Shown: piece by piece, positions 1 through 5,698 of the stretch
How the letters are laid out: each line of letters opens with the position of its first letter
Position numbering within the stretch: position 1 is the stretch's first letter
DNA from: JBBRGG01 sp038240875
GTDB lineage: Bacteria > Planctomycetota > Phycisphaerae > Phycisphaerales > UBA1924
NCBI GenBank assembly: GCA_038240875.1
Contig: JBBRGG010000210.1
Span: 1-6,105 of the forward strand
Reading direction: 5' to 3'
DNA length: 6,105 nucleotides
The notes under the pieces: model-generated
Seen by the model: the letters and a program-made list of their open reading frames with translations, nothing else
What the model was told of the DNA's origin: nothing
Databases searched by the model: none
Position numbers and translations under genes: made by a program

Positions 1-449
1 CACGAGATCAGTGTGTCGCGATTCTTCACATGCGCCAACTCGTGTGCCATCACGCCTCGAAGTTCCTCGGCATTCAAAACTCGCAACGCACCTTCAGTCA
101 CGGCGACCGCCGCCTTCTTTGGGCTGCGACCGGTAGCAAAGGCGTTAGGAGCTTCTTGGGGACATACATATACCCGTGGCATAGGGAGTTGCGCTCGCTG
201 CCGCAGTTCGTCCACCATCTGATACAAGGCCCCGCCCGGTCCAGGTGTGGCTGCATAGACTTCGACGGCACGCATCGAAGCAAGCGCGATTTTGTCGGAA
301 AAAAAGAAGGCGACAACGTTCATCGCGCCACCCATGGCGAGCGCAATTACCATTCCTTGCTGACCATACATCGAGCCTACTGCTAGAAACAACCCCATCA
401 AACCGCCGAGCAAGACCGCAGTCTTGACCGTGTTTGCCGTTCGTGCCAT
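1..449 (-). CDS. htpX: HtpX-type membrane zinc metalloprotease (peptidase M48), N-terminal half, cut by the window edge
   Basis: I translated the reverse complement from ATG at 449; 149 residues are visible and the frame stays open to the left edge. Residues about 11-28 and 33-50 are two hydrophobic membrane segments. A cytoplasmic stretch follows, with PRVYVCPQEAPNAFATGR (91-108), the conserved PNAFATG region of M48B proteases. The zinc-binding HELAH motif is at 136-140, followed by KNRDTL. This order matches HtpX, an inner-membrane protease that degrades damaged membrane proteins. The E. coli enzyme has about 290 residues, so roughly half is here; the third zinc ligand and the later membrane segments lie outside. 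The start is well supported: AGGAG (minus strand, 458-462) lies 8 nt before the ATG, the best ribosome binding site on this strand. The gene is transcribed divergently from the 3D-domain gene. Family membership is clear; the exact substrate is unknown. Confidence 0.93.
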   Translation of the reverse strand, partial: MARTANTVKTAVLLGGLMGLFLAVGSMYGQQGMVIALAMGGAMNVVAFFFSDKIALASMRAVEVYAATPGPGGALYQMVDELRQRAQLPMPRVYVCPQEAPNAFATGRSPKKAAVAVTEGALRVLNAEELRGVMAHELAHVKNRDTLIS

Positions 450-1158
450 TGATGTAACTCCTGACTAATTCAGTCATAAACGCACCGCCAACACTCACCT
501 TAAAAGCACTCTTCTTGCTGATTATTCATGTGCACGTGGCGTGCCAAGAACTTTCTAAAAGATTAGCCTGATCGAAGCTGGTCTTATTACAGTAATTGTT
601 GTTGATTCATGGCTTTTGGCGATTGCTTTTTGACTGAACTGCCATTGGGCCTGCCAAAGACCTGCCATGATTGCATCTGTAAAGCTAGCAAGATATAACT
701 CTGAGATACACAGGCTAATTTCTCGCCCGAGAATCGCGTCGATCCTGCGCGAAACGAACTTCACATGTGGAAAGCTGGGATAGTCATTCCGATTTTTTCG
801 CTCAAACTCCCTGATTTTCTCAAGTTACAGTTCGTTTGATGTGCCTTGATGCCATCCATCGTATAGTCTTCAGGCTCTGAAAGTCGCTTAGCTTCCTGCT
901 CGGCGAATCGGTTACAACCTGTTACCTGTCCATAAGTTGGCGCACGGACTGCATTGTCGACGCCACCGGCACACGAGTCTTCAGTTCAGCTGATTCACGC
1001 CGTCGAATGGATGCACGCGGCAGGTTGATGGAGTGTTCACGTTGAAGACCCCAGAAGCGATGTGGCTCGGCGACTGCTCCCCTGGCACTTACCAGGAGCG
1101 TGCGCACAACTCGCCTACTTCTGCTTCCCCAGATGCTTCGTACCGCTCTGCACATTCG
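450..1158. other. divergent intergenic region with short repeats and no supported gene
   Basis: About 0.7 kb lies between the divergent htpX start and the preferred start of the 3D-domain gene; the gap is about 0.58 kb if that gene starts at 1033. It is visibly richer in A and T than the flanking genes. I see no protein family in any frame and no tRNA-like fold. It contains three CTGCCA copies at 639, 651 and 662, about one helical turn apart. There is a near-perfect palindrome, TTCTCG-CC-CGAGAA, at 720-733. GTTAC occurs twice with a 10-bp period (911-915 and 921-925), overlapping a CCTGT pair. TATAGT at 862-867 could be a -10 element for the rightward gene, but no good -35 lies at the right distance. 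The part from 1033 to 1158 may instead be coding. Confidence 0.5.
521..547 (-). promoter_or_regulatory. possible sigma70-type promoter for htpX
   Basis: Read on the minus strand, TTGGCA (542-547; 5 of 6 to the -35 consensus) is followed after 15 nt by AATAAT (521-526; 5 of 6 to the -10 consensus). The spacer is shorter than the optimal 17. Transcription would start near 514, giving a leader of about 65 nt with the AGGAG site near its end. A short inverted repeat, GCACG-TGG-CGTGC (532-544), lies in the spacer and could bind a regulator. A second, TGACT-AATTC-AGTCA (462-476), lies in the leader next to the ribosome binding site. No heat-shock CIRCE element is seen. This rests on pattern match alone. 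Confidence 0.28.
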
Positions 1159-1944
1159 ATGGCGTCGCTTCGTTCGTTGGTCGCCAAACGCAAGATGGCT
1201 CGCGCGGTCGTTCAATCGGTCGCGGCGTGTGGCGTGCTGACACTAACCGTGCTTAGCGCGATCCTTGCAAAAGAACGCTTTGGGGTGCCACTGGCGAATA
1301 TCCAAGTGTCGGATTTAAACGGCTCGAGCATCAACAGCATGGGCCTTGGTTCATCGATGATAAACGCTTCGATGAACACGTCAGCGATCAACACGTTGAA
1401 CATTGATCCGAGCATTGATCTCAACTCACTTAGTCCGGACGCGACGCAGACCCCAGTGGCGAAGAACGCCATCGAGCCAATTGAAGTTGCGGCAACTCCT
1501 GCAGAAGAGCTCACGTCGTCATATGAAAGCCTATGGGGCGAAGTAGTCTTTGATGCGAAAGTGCGCTGGTTTAATGGCCGCCCTGTGCGCCCGGCGCGGG
1601 TGATCTGGATGACGGTCACTGCGTACTCACCCGATGAGCGTTCGTGCGGCATTTATGCGGATGGTATTACCGCGACGCTGCATTCGGTCACGACCAACGG
1701 CCATCGGCTAGTCGCGGCGGATCCGAAAGTTCTCCCGTATGGGTCGATGCTGACGGTGCCTGGCTATGGACGCGAGTCGATCGTGCCTGTGCTTGATTGT
1801 GGCGGAGCGATCAAAGGCCGCAGGCTTGACGTGCTCTTTCCCACGCACGAACAGGCCCTGGTGTGGGGCGTACGGCGGATTCCGATCACGGTGTGGGAGT
1901 ACGCCGACGGCAAGCCCAAGGACAATCCGCGGAAGCTGCGGTAA
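1159..1944 (+). CDS. membrane-anchored protein with C-terminal 3D (Asp-Asp-Asp) domain, putative cell-wall-related
   Basis: From ATG 1159 the product has 261 residues. A short basic N-terminus (AKRK, 9-12) precedes one hydrophobic segment (about 16-37), a signal anchor or uncleaved signal peptide, so the rest should lie outside the cytoplasm. Residues about 51-95 form a linker rich in Asn, Ser, Ile and Met. The C-terminal part is a 3D domain: VTAYSP (153-158), AADPKVLPYGS (186-196), LDCGGAIKG (212-220) and RRLDVLF (221-227). The three Asp that name the domain are D188, D213 and D224. This double-psi beta-barrel fold occurs in MltA-type lytic transglycosylases and in YuiC/Rpf-like proteins acting on peptidoglycan. 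No other MltA domain is present, so enzymatic activity is inferred only. The start is uncertain: the frame is open from GTG 1033 and ATG 1060, and ATG 1195 is also possible. I chose 1159 because it puts a normal short basic tail before the membrane segment; none has a strong ribosome binding site. DUF58 follows after 57 nt. Confidence 0.83.
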   Translation: MASLRSLVAKRKMARAVVQSVAACGVLTLTVLSAILAKERFGVPLANIQVSDLNGSSINSMGLGSSMINASMNTSAINTLNIDPSIDLNSLSPDATQTPVAKNAIEPIEVAATPAEELTSSYESLWGEVVFDAKVRWFNGRPVRPARVIWMTVTAYSPDERSCGIYADGITATLHSVTTNGHRLVAADPKVLPYGSMLTVPGYGRESIVPVLDCGGAIKGRRLDVLFPTHEQALVWGVRRIPITVWEYADGKPKDNPRKLR

Positions 1945-2001
1945 GGGCTTACGCACGTACATCATCGAAAGTTTGCCCGAGGTTATGGTCGTACGCTTTG
2001 T

Positions 2002-3024
2002 GTGATGTTAATTGCATCGGGAGCTGGCCTCCCCACCACTGTTGAAGAGTTGATATCGCCGGAACTGGCCGCGAAGATCGATCGGCTGGATGTGGCGTCG
2101 CGCAAGCTCTTGTCGGGCAAGCTGCCTGGTGAACGTCGAAGCAAGCGACGCGGGCGCAGTGTCGAGTTTGATGACTTTCGGCCCTATTCGGCTGGAGACG
2201 ATCTTCGGCACATCGATTGGAATGTCTACGCGCGTCTTGATCGGCTCGTGATCAAGCTCTTTCGCGAAGAGGAAGATCTTGCGTTGCATGTGCTGGTTGA
2301 TGCGTCGGCATCAATGGACGCGGGATCGCCGAGCAAGCTGGCGTATGCGTTGCGGCTGGGCTTTGCGCTCGCGTATATTGGGCTGATCAACCAGAATCGT
2401 GTGTCGGTTGGGCTCTTTGGGCTACCCGAATCGCTGGGTGGTTCGCAAACACGGGGCGGGCTTGTAGAGCTTCGGCCCATGCGCGGTCGGCGAAGCATTC
2501 GACCGATGGGCGAGTTTTTGTTGCGTGCAACACAGCGAAGAACGGCGACGAGTTCGATCGCGGGCGCGGCGAATGACTTTGCGGCTGCGTGCAGGGGCTT
2601 TGCGCAAGGGCGGGCTGGCCGAGGAATTATGGTGGTGATATCGGATCTGCTCGCGCCAACCGACGAGAAGAACGCGACAGGATGCGACGCGGGGTTTGCA
2701 TATTTAGGCGCGGCGACCAGTGGCGGCGCGTTTGATGCGCATGCGGTACAAGTGCTGTCGCCAGCGGAGATCGATCCGGCGCGCGAGCGAAGCAAAGGAT
2801 TGCTCGGCGACCTTCGGCTGACGGATGCCGAGACGGGGCAGGCTGCGGAAGTAACGGTGACGCCCGAGACGATCCGGACGTATACCAATGCGTTCGAGCG
2901 ATATACGTCGATGGTTCGCGCGTCGTGCGCGGCTCGTGGCGTGGCGTACATACGAGTTGAGACTACGTCGCCGTTGGATGGGTTGATCCTGGGCACGCTT
3001 CGGCGTGGCGGGTTGTTGCGATAA
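2002..3024 (+). CDS. DUF58 family protein with VWA-like domain
   Basis: The 340-residue product carries the DUF58 signature. RRSKRRGRSVEFDDFRPY (45-62) leads into AGDDLRHIDWNVYARLDR (64-81) and KLFREEEDLALHVLVDAS (85-102). D100-x-S102-x-S104 is a MIDAS-type metal-binding motif at the start of a von Willebrand A-like fold. No signal peptide or membrane segment is seen, so it is probably cytoplasmic or peripheral. DUF58 proteins usually accompany a MoxR AAA+ ATPase and BatA-like membrane proteins in systems thought to mature or assemble envelope or metal-dependent complexes; the exact role is unknown. Here the upstream neighbour is the 3D-domain gene, 57 nt away on the same strand, which suggests cotranscription, and no MoxR or BatA gene follows. 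GTG 2002 and ATG 2005 are adjacent possible starts. GAGG at 1979-1982 is rather far upstream to serve them. There is no earlier in-frame start before the preceding stop codon. Confidence 0.94.
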   Translation: MMLIASGAGLPTTVEELISPELAAKIDRLDVASRKLLSGKLPGERRSKRRGRSVEFDDFRPYSAGDDLRHIDWNVYARLDRLVIKLFREEEDLALHVLVDASASMDAGSPSKLAYALRLGFALAYIGLINQNRVSVGLFGLPESLGGSQTRGGLVELRPMRGRRSIRPMGEFLLRATQRRTATSSIAGAANDFAAACRGFAQGRAGRGIMVVISDLLAPTDEKNATGCDAGFAYLGAATSGGAFDAHAVQVLSPAEIDPARERSKGLLGDLRLTDAETGQAAEVTVTPETIRTYTNAFERYTSMVRASCAARGVAYIRVETTSPLDGLILGTLRRGGLLR

Positions 3025-3341
3025 CTCAATGTGTGCGTGAGTGTGTGTGTGAGAGTGGCGGGGGAACGTTATTTCACGGCGGATGTGTTGCAACTGGAGT
3101 CGTGCAGCCGAGCGATGCGGCAAAGATCGCACAGATCGTGCACATGCACCATTGGCTCACAGGTCCTTGAATTGATTGCACGAAGTGCTTGCTTGGTGAT
3201 GCTCTGTAATTGAACCTTGCTGTGTTAATTGATTTGTGCTGGCGAGTGATCGCTCGCAAATGAGTACTGGCGGACGCGGGCTTGAAATGGCCTGGTTCGC
3301 CAGAACGCTGAATCGCACACGAGCACTGCACGGGAGCACGC
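3025..3341. other. intergenic region upstream of the PEP-CTERM-like gene
   Basis: This 317-bp gap starts with the GT-rich tract and becomes more A+T-rich around 3165-3240, where a promoter for the downstream gene would be expected. TGTAAT (3205-3210) resembles a -10 box, but no matching -35 lies 16-18 nt upstream, so I do not call a promoter. Two small inverted repeats are present: GCGAG-TGATCG-CTCGC (3242-3257) and CTGG-TTCG-CCAG (3292-3303). The second could form a 4-bp hairpin in the leader. AGATCG occurs twice, 9 bp apart, at 3124 and 3133. No terminator with a T-run follows DUF58, and no gene is supported on either strand. Confidence 0.5.
3031..3056. repeat. GT-rich simple-sequence tract
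   Basis: Six bases after the DUF58 stop codon, the plus strand runs as imperfect GT repeats interrupted by GC, GA and GA. The longest pure run is GTGTGTGTGT at 3041-3050. Such dinucleotide tracts can change length by slippage, but this one is in non-coding DNA, so no phase-variable product is implied. Confidence 0.7.
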
Positions 3342-4193
3342 ATGGAACGCACGCGCGGAAAAATTGATCACCATACGCGACGCTTGGGCAAAGCTGGACG
3401 CGCGGGCGCAGCAGGAATTGCCTTTGCACTGCTCGCGGGCTCGGTTGAGGCGGGACTGGTGACGTTGAATGCGGACGCGAGTTTGATCGGCTCGTCGTCG
3501 GATGCGTCGAACTTTCGGTACCGCGTCTCGAACACGAACTGGGATCAGATCATCGCGTCATCGACTTCGATCTCAAACTCAACGATCGTCGGCTCGCGAA
3601 ACCCGGGCACACACTCGGCGCTGAAAAACGCGGCGTGGGATTTCACGGTGTCGTTCGTGCCTTTGAGTGGGTACATCTTTGCGCTCGATCCGGTCGCGGG
3701 GCTCAATAGCAACGCGGCGCAGAGCATTACGTGGACGAGCCTCTTTGGAGGCGTAGATCCACTACGTGCGCACAACGCCATCAAGCTTACGGTGAGCGCG
3801 GGCAGTGGCATGCCCGGCGGGATTGATACCGCATATGTCGATGTGAGTAATCTGGCATTTTCCACGAGCGGATTTCTAAGCACGGGCTCTTTGGCATCGA
3901 TGCGCAACAACTGGGATGATTTTGGGTCGCTCACGGATCGCGATGATCCAGACACGCTGACACAGTGGATCCTCGCGGATGAAAATCTCGCGAACTGGGC
4001 ATGGGCACTCACGGGTCGCGTGCAGGCGGGTTTCACGTATCTGCCTGGGGTGAGTTCGCCTGGTGGCAACTTGGACGAACGACTGAAATTCGACATCTTG
4101 CCACAGTGGGTAACAGCGGTGCCTTCACCTGGCGGGTTTGCGTTTTTAGCATTGGGCGGCTTTGTCGTGTTGCGACGCGTACGCGGCGGATGA
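3342..4193 (+). CDS. exported protein with PEP-CTERM-like C-terminal sorting signal, function unknown
   Basis: The 283-residue product has a basic N-terminus (R13, R14, K17, R20) and a hydrophobic core (about 21-33). A likely signal peptidase site follows SVEA at 37/38. The mature part is rich in Ser, Asn, Gly and Trp, has no Cys, and matches no enzyme family I recognise. The last 24 residues form a tripartite tail: VPSPGG (260-265), a hydrophobic stretch (266-277) and RRVRGG (278-283). This is the layout of PEP-CTERM signals, which exosortases cut so that the protein reaches the surface or matrix. The usual Glu of VPEP is Ser here, a variant I associate with planctomycetes. GGGAG at 3332-3336, 5 nt before ATG 3342, supports the start. 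The gene stands alone and converges with ribD. A surface or matrix role is inference; no exosortase gene is in the window. Confidence 0.8.
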   Translation: MERTRGKIDHHTRRLGKAGRAGAAGIAFALLAGSVEAGLVTLNADASLIGSSSDASNFRYRVSNTNWDQIIASSTSISNSTIVGSRNPGTHSALKNAAWDFTVSFVPLSGYIFALDPVAGLNSNAAQSITWTSLFGGVDPLRAHNAIKLTVSAGSGMPGGIDTAYVDVSNLAFSTSGFLSTGSLASMRNNWDDFGSLTDRDDPDTLTQWILADENLANWAWALTGRVQAGFTYLPGVSSPGGNLDERLKFDILPQWVTAVPSPGGFAFLALGGFVVLRRVRGG

Positions 4194-4207
4194 GGTGTTT
4201 CTGTGAA

Positions 4208-4231
4208 CGCGTGCGGAGCGATTAGCACGCG
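4208..4231. terminator. inverted repeat between convergent genes, possible bidirectional terminator
   Basis: CGCGTGC (4208-4214) and GCACGCG (4225-4231) form a perfect 7-bp G+C-rich stem around a 10-nt loop. It lies 14 nt after the stop codon of the PEP-CTERM-like gene and 35 nt beyond the ribD stop on the other strand, where a shared terminator is expected. Neither side has a strong T-run, so an intrinsic terminator is only a possibility. A smaller AGCC-GAA-GGCT hairpin (4235-4245) lies next to it. Confidence 0.35.
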
Positions 4232-4266
4232 CGATAGCCGAAGGCTTCTAACTGATTTTGAAGCGA

Positions 4267-5496
4267 TTACGGCTGCGGGGCTTGGTTGTGCCAACGACGG
4301 CGGTAGGTGAGCTCGACATCGCCGCCACCCAAGCTAGCGCCGTTGCCATAGTTGTTAGTTGCGGCAAAGAGGCTGCGCACGCGCATGAGATCGAAGCGGG
4401 TAGCGTGACGCAAGGTTTCGGCAACGCGGCCCACGGCAACGCTGCGTGCGAGTTCGTCGCCAAGCATCATCGGCGCGATGTAGACCACGGCTTCGTCGAC
4501 GAGGTCATGTTCAAGGAGCGAGCCGATCATGCCTGGCCCAGCTTCTACCAAGGCGGTGTGGACGCCATGATCGCGTGCAAGAATGGCGAGGGTGGCGCGA
4601 AGGTCAAGGCCGCGAGCCATGGAAGTAGTAGGCGCGGGGATGAGGATGACGCCACTAGCGCGAAGAGCTTCGCGTTTATCTTCGGCGATGGAGACGCCAT
4701 CGAGGTCTTTGTCGAAGGCAATTGCGGTTGGTGTGATGCGGGCGGAGGTGACGAGTTGCGCGTCGAGAGGGATTGAGAGATCGGTATCGCAGACGACGCG
4801 AAGCGCGGTGGTGCGTGGATGAACGCCTCGCGCGGTAAGAAGCGGATCATCGGCGGCGACAGTGCCTATGCCTGTGATGATGGCATCGACGCGGCCACGC
4901 ATGCGATGGACGCGGGCACGGGCTCGCTCGCCACTGATCCACTTGCTTTCGCCTAGGCGCGTGGCGACGCGGCCATCGATTGTTTGGGCCCACTTGCAAA
5001 TGATCCAAGGCAGTCCGGTATTGGTACGATGCACGAACGGGTCGGCAAGGCGATAGGCCAACGTGCTGTCGTGGCGCTCGATGCAGTTAACGCCCTTGCT
5101 ACGAAGGTATTCGGCGCCGCCAGCGGCGATGAAGTTTGGATCTTGACGAGCGAAGATGACACGGGAGATGCCGGCTTCAAGGATTGCGTGGGTGCAGGGG
5201 GGTTGCTTACCTTGGTGAGCGCAGGGTTCGAGAGTGACAAGAATGGTGCTACCACGCAGGTCGTGGCCGAGTGCGCGGGCAGCGTTAATGGCGTCGCGTT
5301 CGGCGTGGATTTGTCCAAATCGACGATGATGCCCGATGCCCAGTACTTTGCCATCGCGCCAGAGGATCGCGCCGACAAGCGGGTTGGGCTCGACGTTTCC
5401 TTCGCCACGCAGGGCGGCTTTGGCGGCACGGTCGAGTAAGAAGCGGACCGGTATGTCGGCAATCGAGGGCTCAGTATGGAGAGTTGCGGTTGGCAT
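4267..5496 (-). CDS. ribD: bifunctional riboflavin biosynthesis protein RibD (pyrimidine deaminase / uracil reductase)
   Basis: The 409-residue product converts the 2,5-diaminopyrimidine intermediate of riboflavin synthesis in two cytoplasmic steps: deamination, then NADPH-dependent reduction of the ribosyl side chain. The N-terminal deaminase domain (about 17-150) has NPLVGA (38-43), the zinc/catalytic HAE (64-66) and EPCAHQGKQPPC (90-101) with both zinc Cys. The C-terminal reductase domain starts near WIICKWAQTIDGR (164-176), followed by SKWISG (184-189). Its later motifs include ITGIGTVAADDPLLT and LVEAGPG, with IAPMMLG near the end. Both halves look intact, and the length is slightly above the roughly 370 residues of the E. 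coli protein. The frame is open upstream to 5598, but those residues resemble no RibD, and the DNA there is a 20-bp-period repeat, which does not suit coding. I therefore use ATG 5496, although no ribosome binding site is seen. No other rib gene is adjacent, and no FMN riboswitch precedes it. Confidence 0.96.
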   Translation of the reverse strand: MPTATLHTEPSIADIPVRFLLDRAAKAALRGEGNVEPNPLVGAILWRDGKVLGIGHHRRFGQIHAERDAINAARALGHDLRGSTILVTLEPCAHQGKQPPCTHAILEAGISRVIFARQDPNFIAAGGAEYLRSKGVNCIERHDSTLAYRLADPFVHRTNTGLPWIICKWAQTIDGRVATRLGESKWISGERARARVHRMRGRVDAIITGIGTVAADDPLLTARGVHPRTTALRVVCDTDLSIPLDAQLVTSARITPTAIAFDKDLDGVSIAEDKREALRASGVILIPAPTTSMARGLDLRATLAILARDHGVHTALVEAGPGMIGSLLEHDLVDEAVVYIAPMMLGDELARSVAVGRVAETLRHATRFDLMRVRSLFAATNNYGNGASLGGGDVELTYRRRWHNQAPQP

Positions 5497-5541
5497 GACT
5501 AAGAATGAAATTACGTGATTAGGAATGAATTGGCGTGAGTG
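5490..5541. repeat. imperfect tandem repeat, 20-bp period, across the ribD start
   Basis: On the plus strand, TTGGCATGACTA (5490-5501), TTACGTGATTA (5511-5521) and TTGGCGTGAGTG (5530-5541) alternate with AGAATGAAA (5502-5510) and GGAATGAA (5522-5529). The shared TGA triplets lie at 5496, 5516 and 5536, and the GAATGAA blocks at 5503 and 5523, so the period is exactly 20 bp, about two helical turns. The full units at 5502-5521 and 5522-5541 agree at 14 of 20 positions. The ribD ATG (minus strand, 5494-5496) lies in the first copy. It may be a multi-site operator or a chance tandem duplication. Confidence 0.5.
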
Positions 5542-5642
5542 AACAAAACCAGCTAGTGCACAAGCGAGTGTTGCCCTACGCATACGCGAGTGTGCCAACT
5601 TTGTTTCGTAATTCGTGGGTTGTGTTGGTTGCCGTTCGCGAA

Positions 5643-5698
5643 AATATTGATAGAAGTTATCACAAAGTTACAATATTGATCGATCAGAATGCGATCAA
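5643..5698. promoter_or_regulatory. A+T-rich segment with direct and inverted repeats upstream of ribD
   Basis: AATATTGAT occurs twice, at 5643-5651 and 5672-5680, starts 29 bp apart. The second overlaps a perfect 10-bp palindrome, TGATCGATCA (5677-5686). An inverted repeat, TTGATCG (5676-5682) and CGATCAA (5692-5698), reaches into the stop codon of the upstream gene and could act as its weak terminator; no T-run follows. On the minus strand, TTGTAA (5668-5673) and TATCAA (5647-5652) with a 15-nt spacer make a poor promoter candidate for ribD. This is the most A+T-rich stretch in the right half of the window and the likeliest place for ribD control, but the assignment is inference. Confidence 0.3.

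Noticed and set aside
555..764. Minus-strand open frame of 69 codons in the divergent gap
   Set aside because: It has no ribosome binding site and no recognisable motif, and part of it is only the CTGCCA repeat read in reverse. I could not support it as a gene.
765..839. Small plus-strand frame encoding a 24-residue hydrophobic peptide
   Set aside because: It has no Shine-Dalgarno sequence and no promoter, and this length is expected by chance in A+T-richer DNA.
1942..2004. The 3D-domain gene and DUF58 gene share a frame separated by a single TAA, suggesting a broken fusion gene or readthrough
   Set aside because: The 19 intervening codons being open is likely by chance. Both proteins look complete at the junction, and the two families are not known as fusions.
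2226..3029. Long minus-strand open frame (267 codons) opposite DUF58
   Set aside because: It is fully antisense to a clear DUF58 gene and its translation is a Ser/Arg/Pro-rich string typical of a shadow frame in G+C-rich DNA.
3545..4294. Long minus-strand open frame (249 codons) opposite the PEP-CTERM-like gene
   Set aside because: The plus strand has a ribosome binding site, a signal peptide and a sorting tail. The antisense frame has no recognisable domain and overlaps the end of ribD.
4258..4776. Plus-strand open frame (172 codons) opposite the 3' part of ribD
   Set aside because: The minus strand encodes the conserved RibD reductase domain; this frame matches nothing.
4984..5439. Plus-strand open frame (151 codons) opposite the RibD deaminase domain
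   Set aside because: It is a shadow of the conserved HAE and PC-C zinc motifs on the other strand, with no family resemblance.
5497..5694. FMN riboswitch upstream of ribD
   Set aside because: None of the conserved RFN-element blocks is present on the minus strand.
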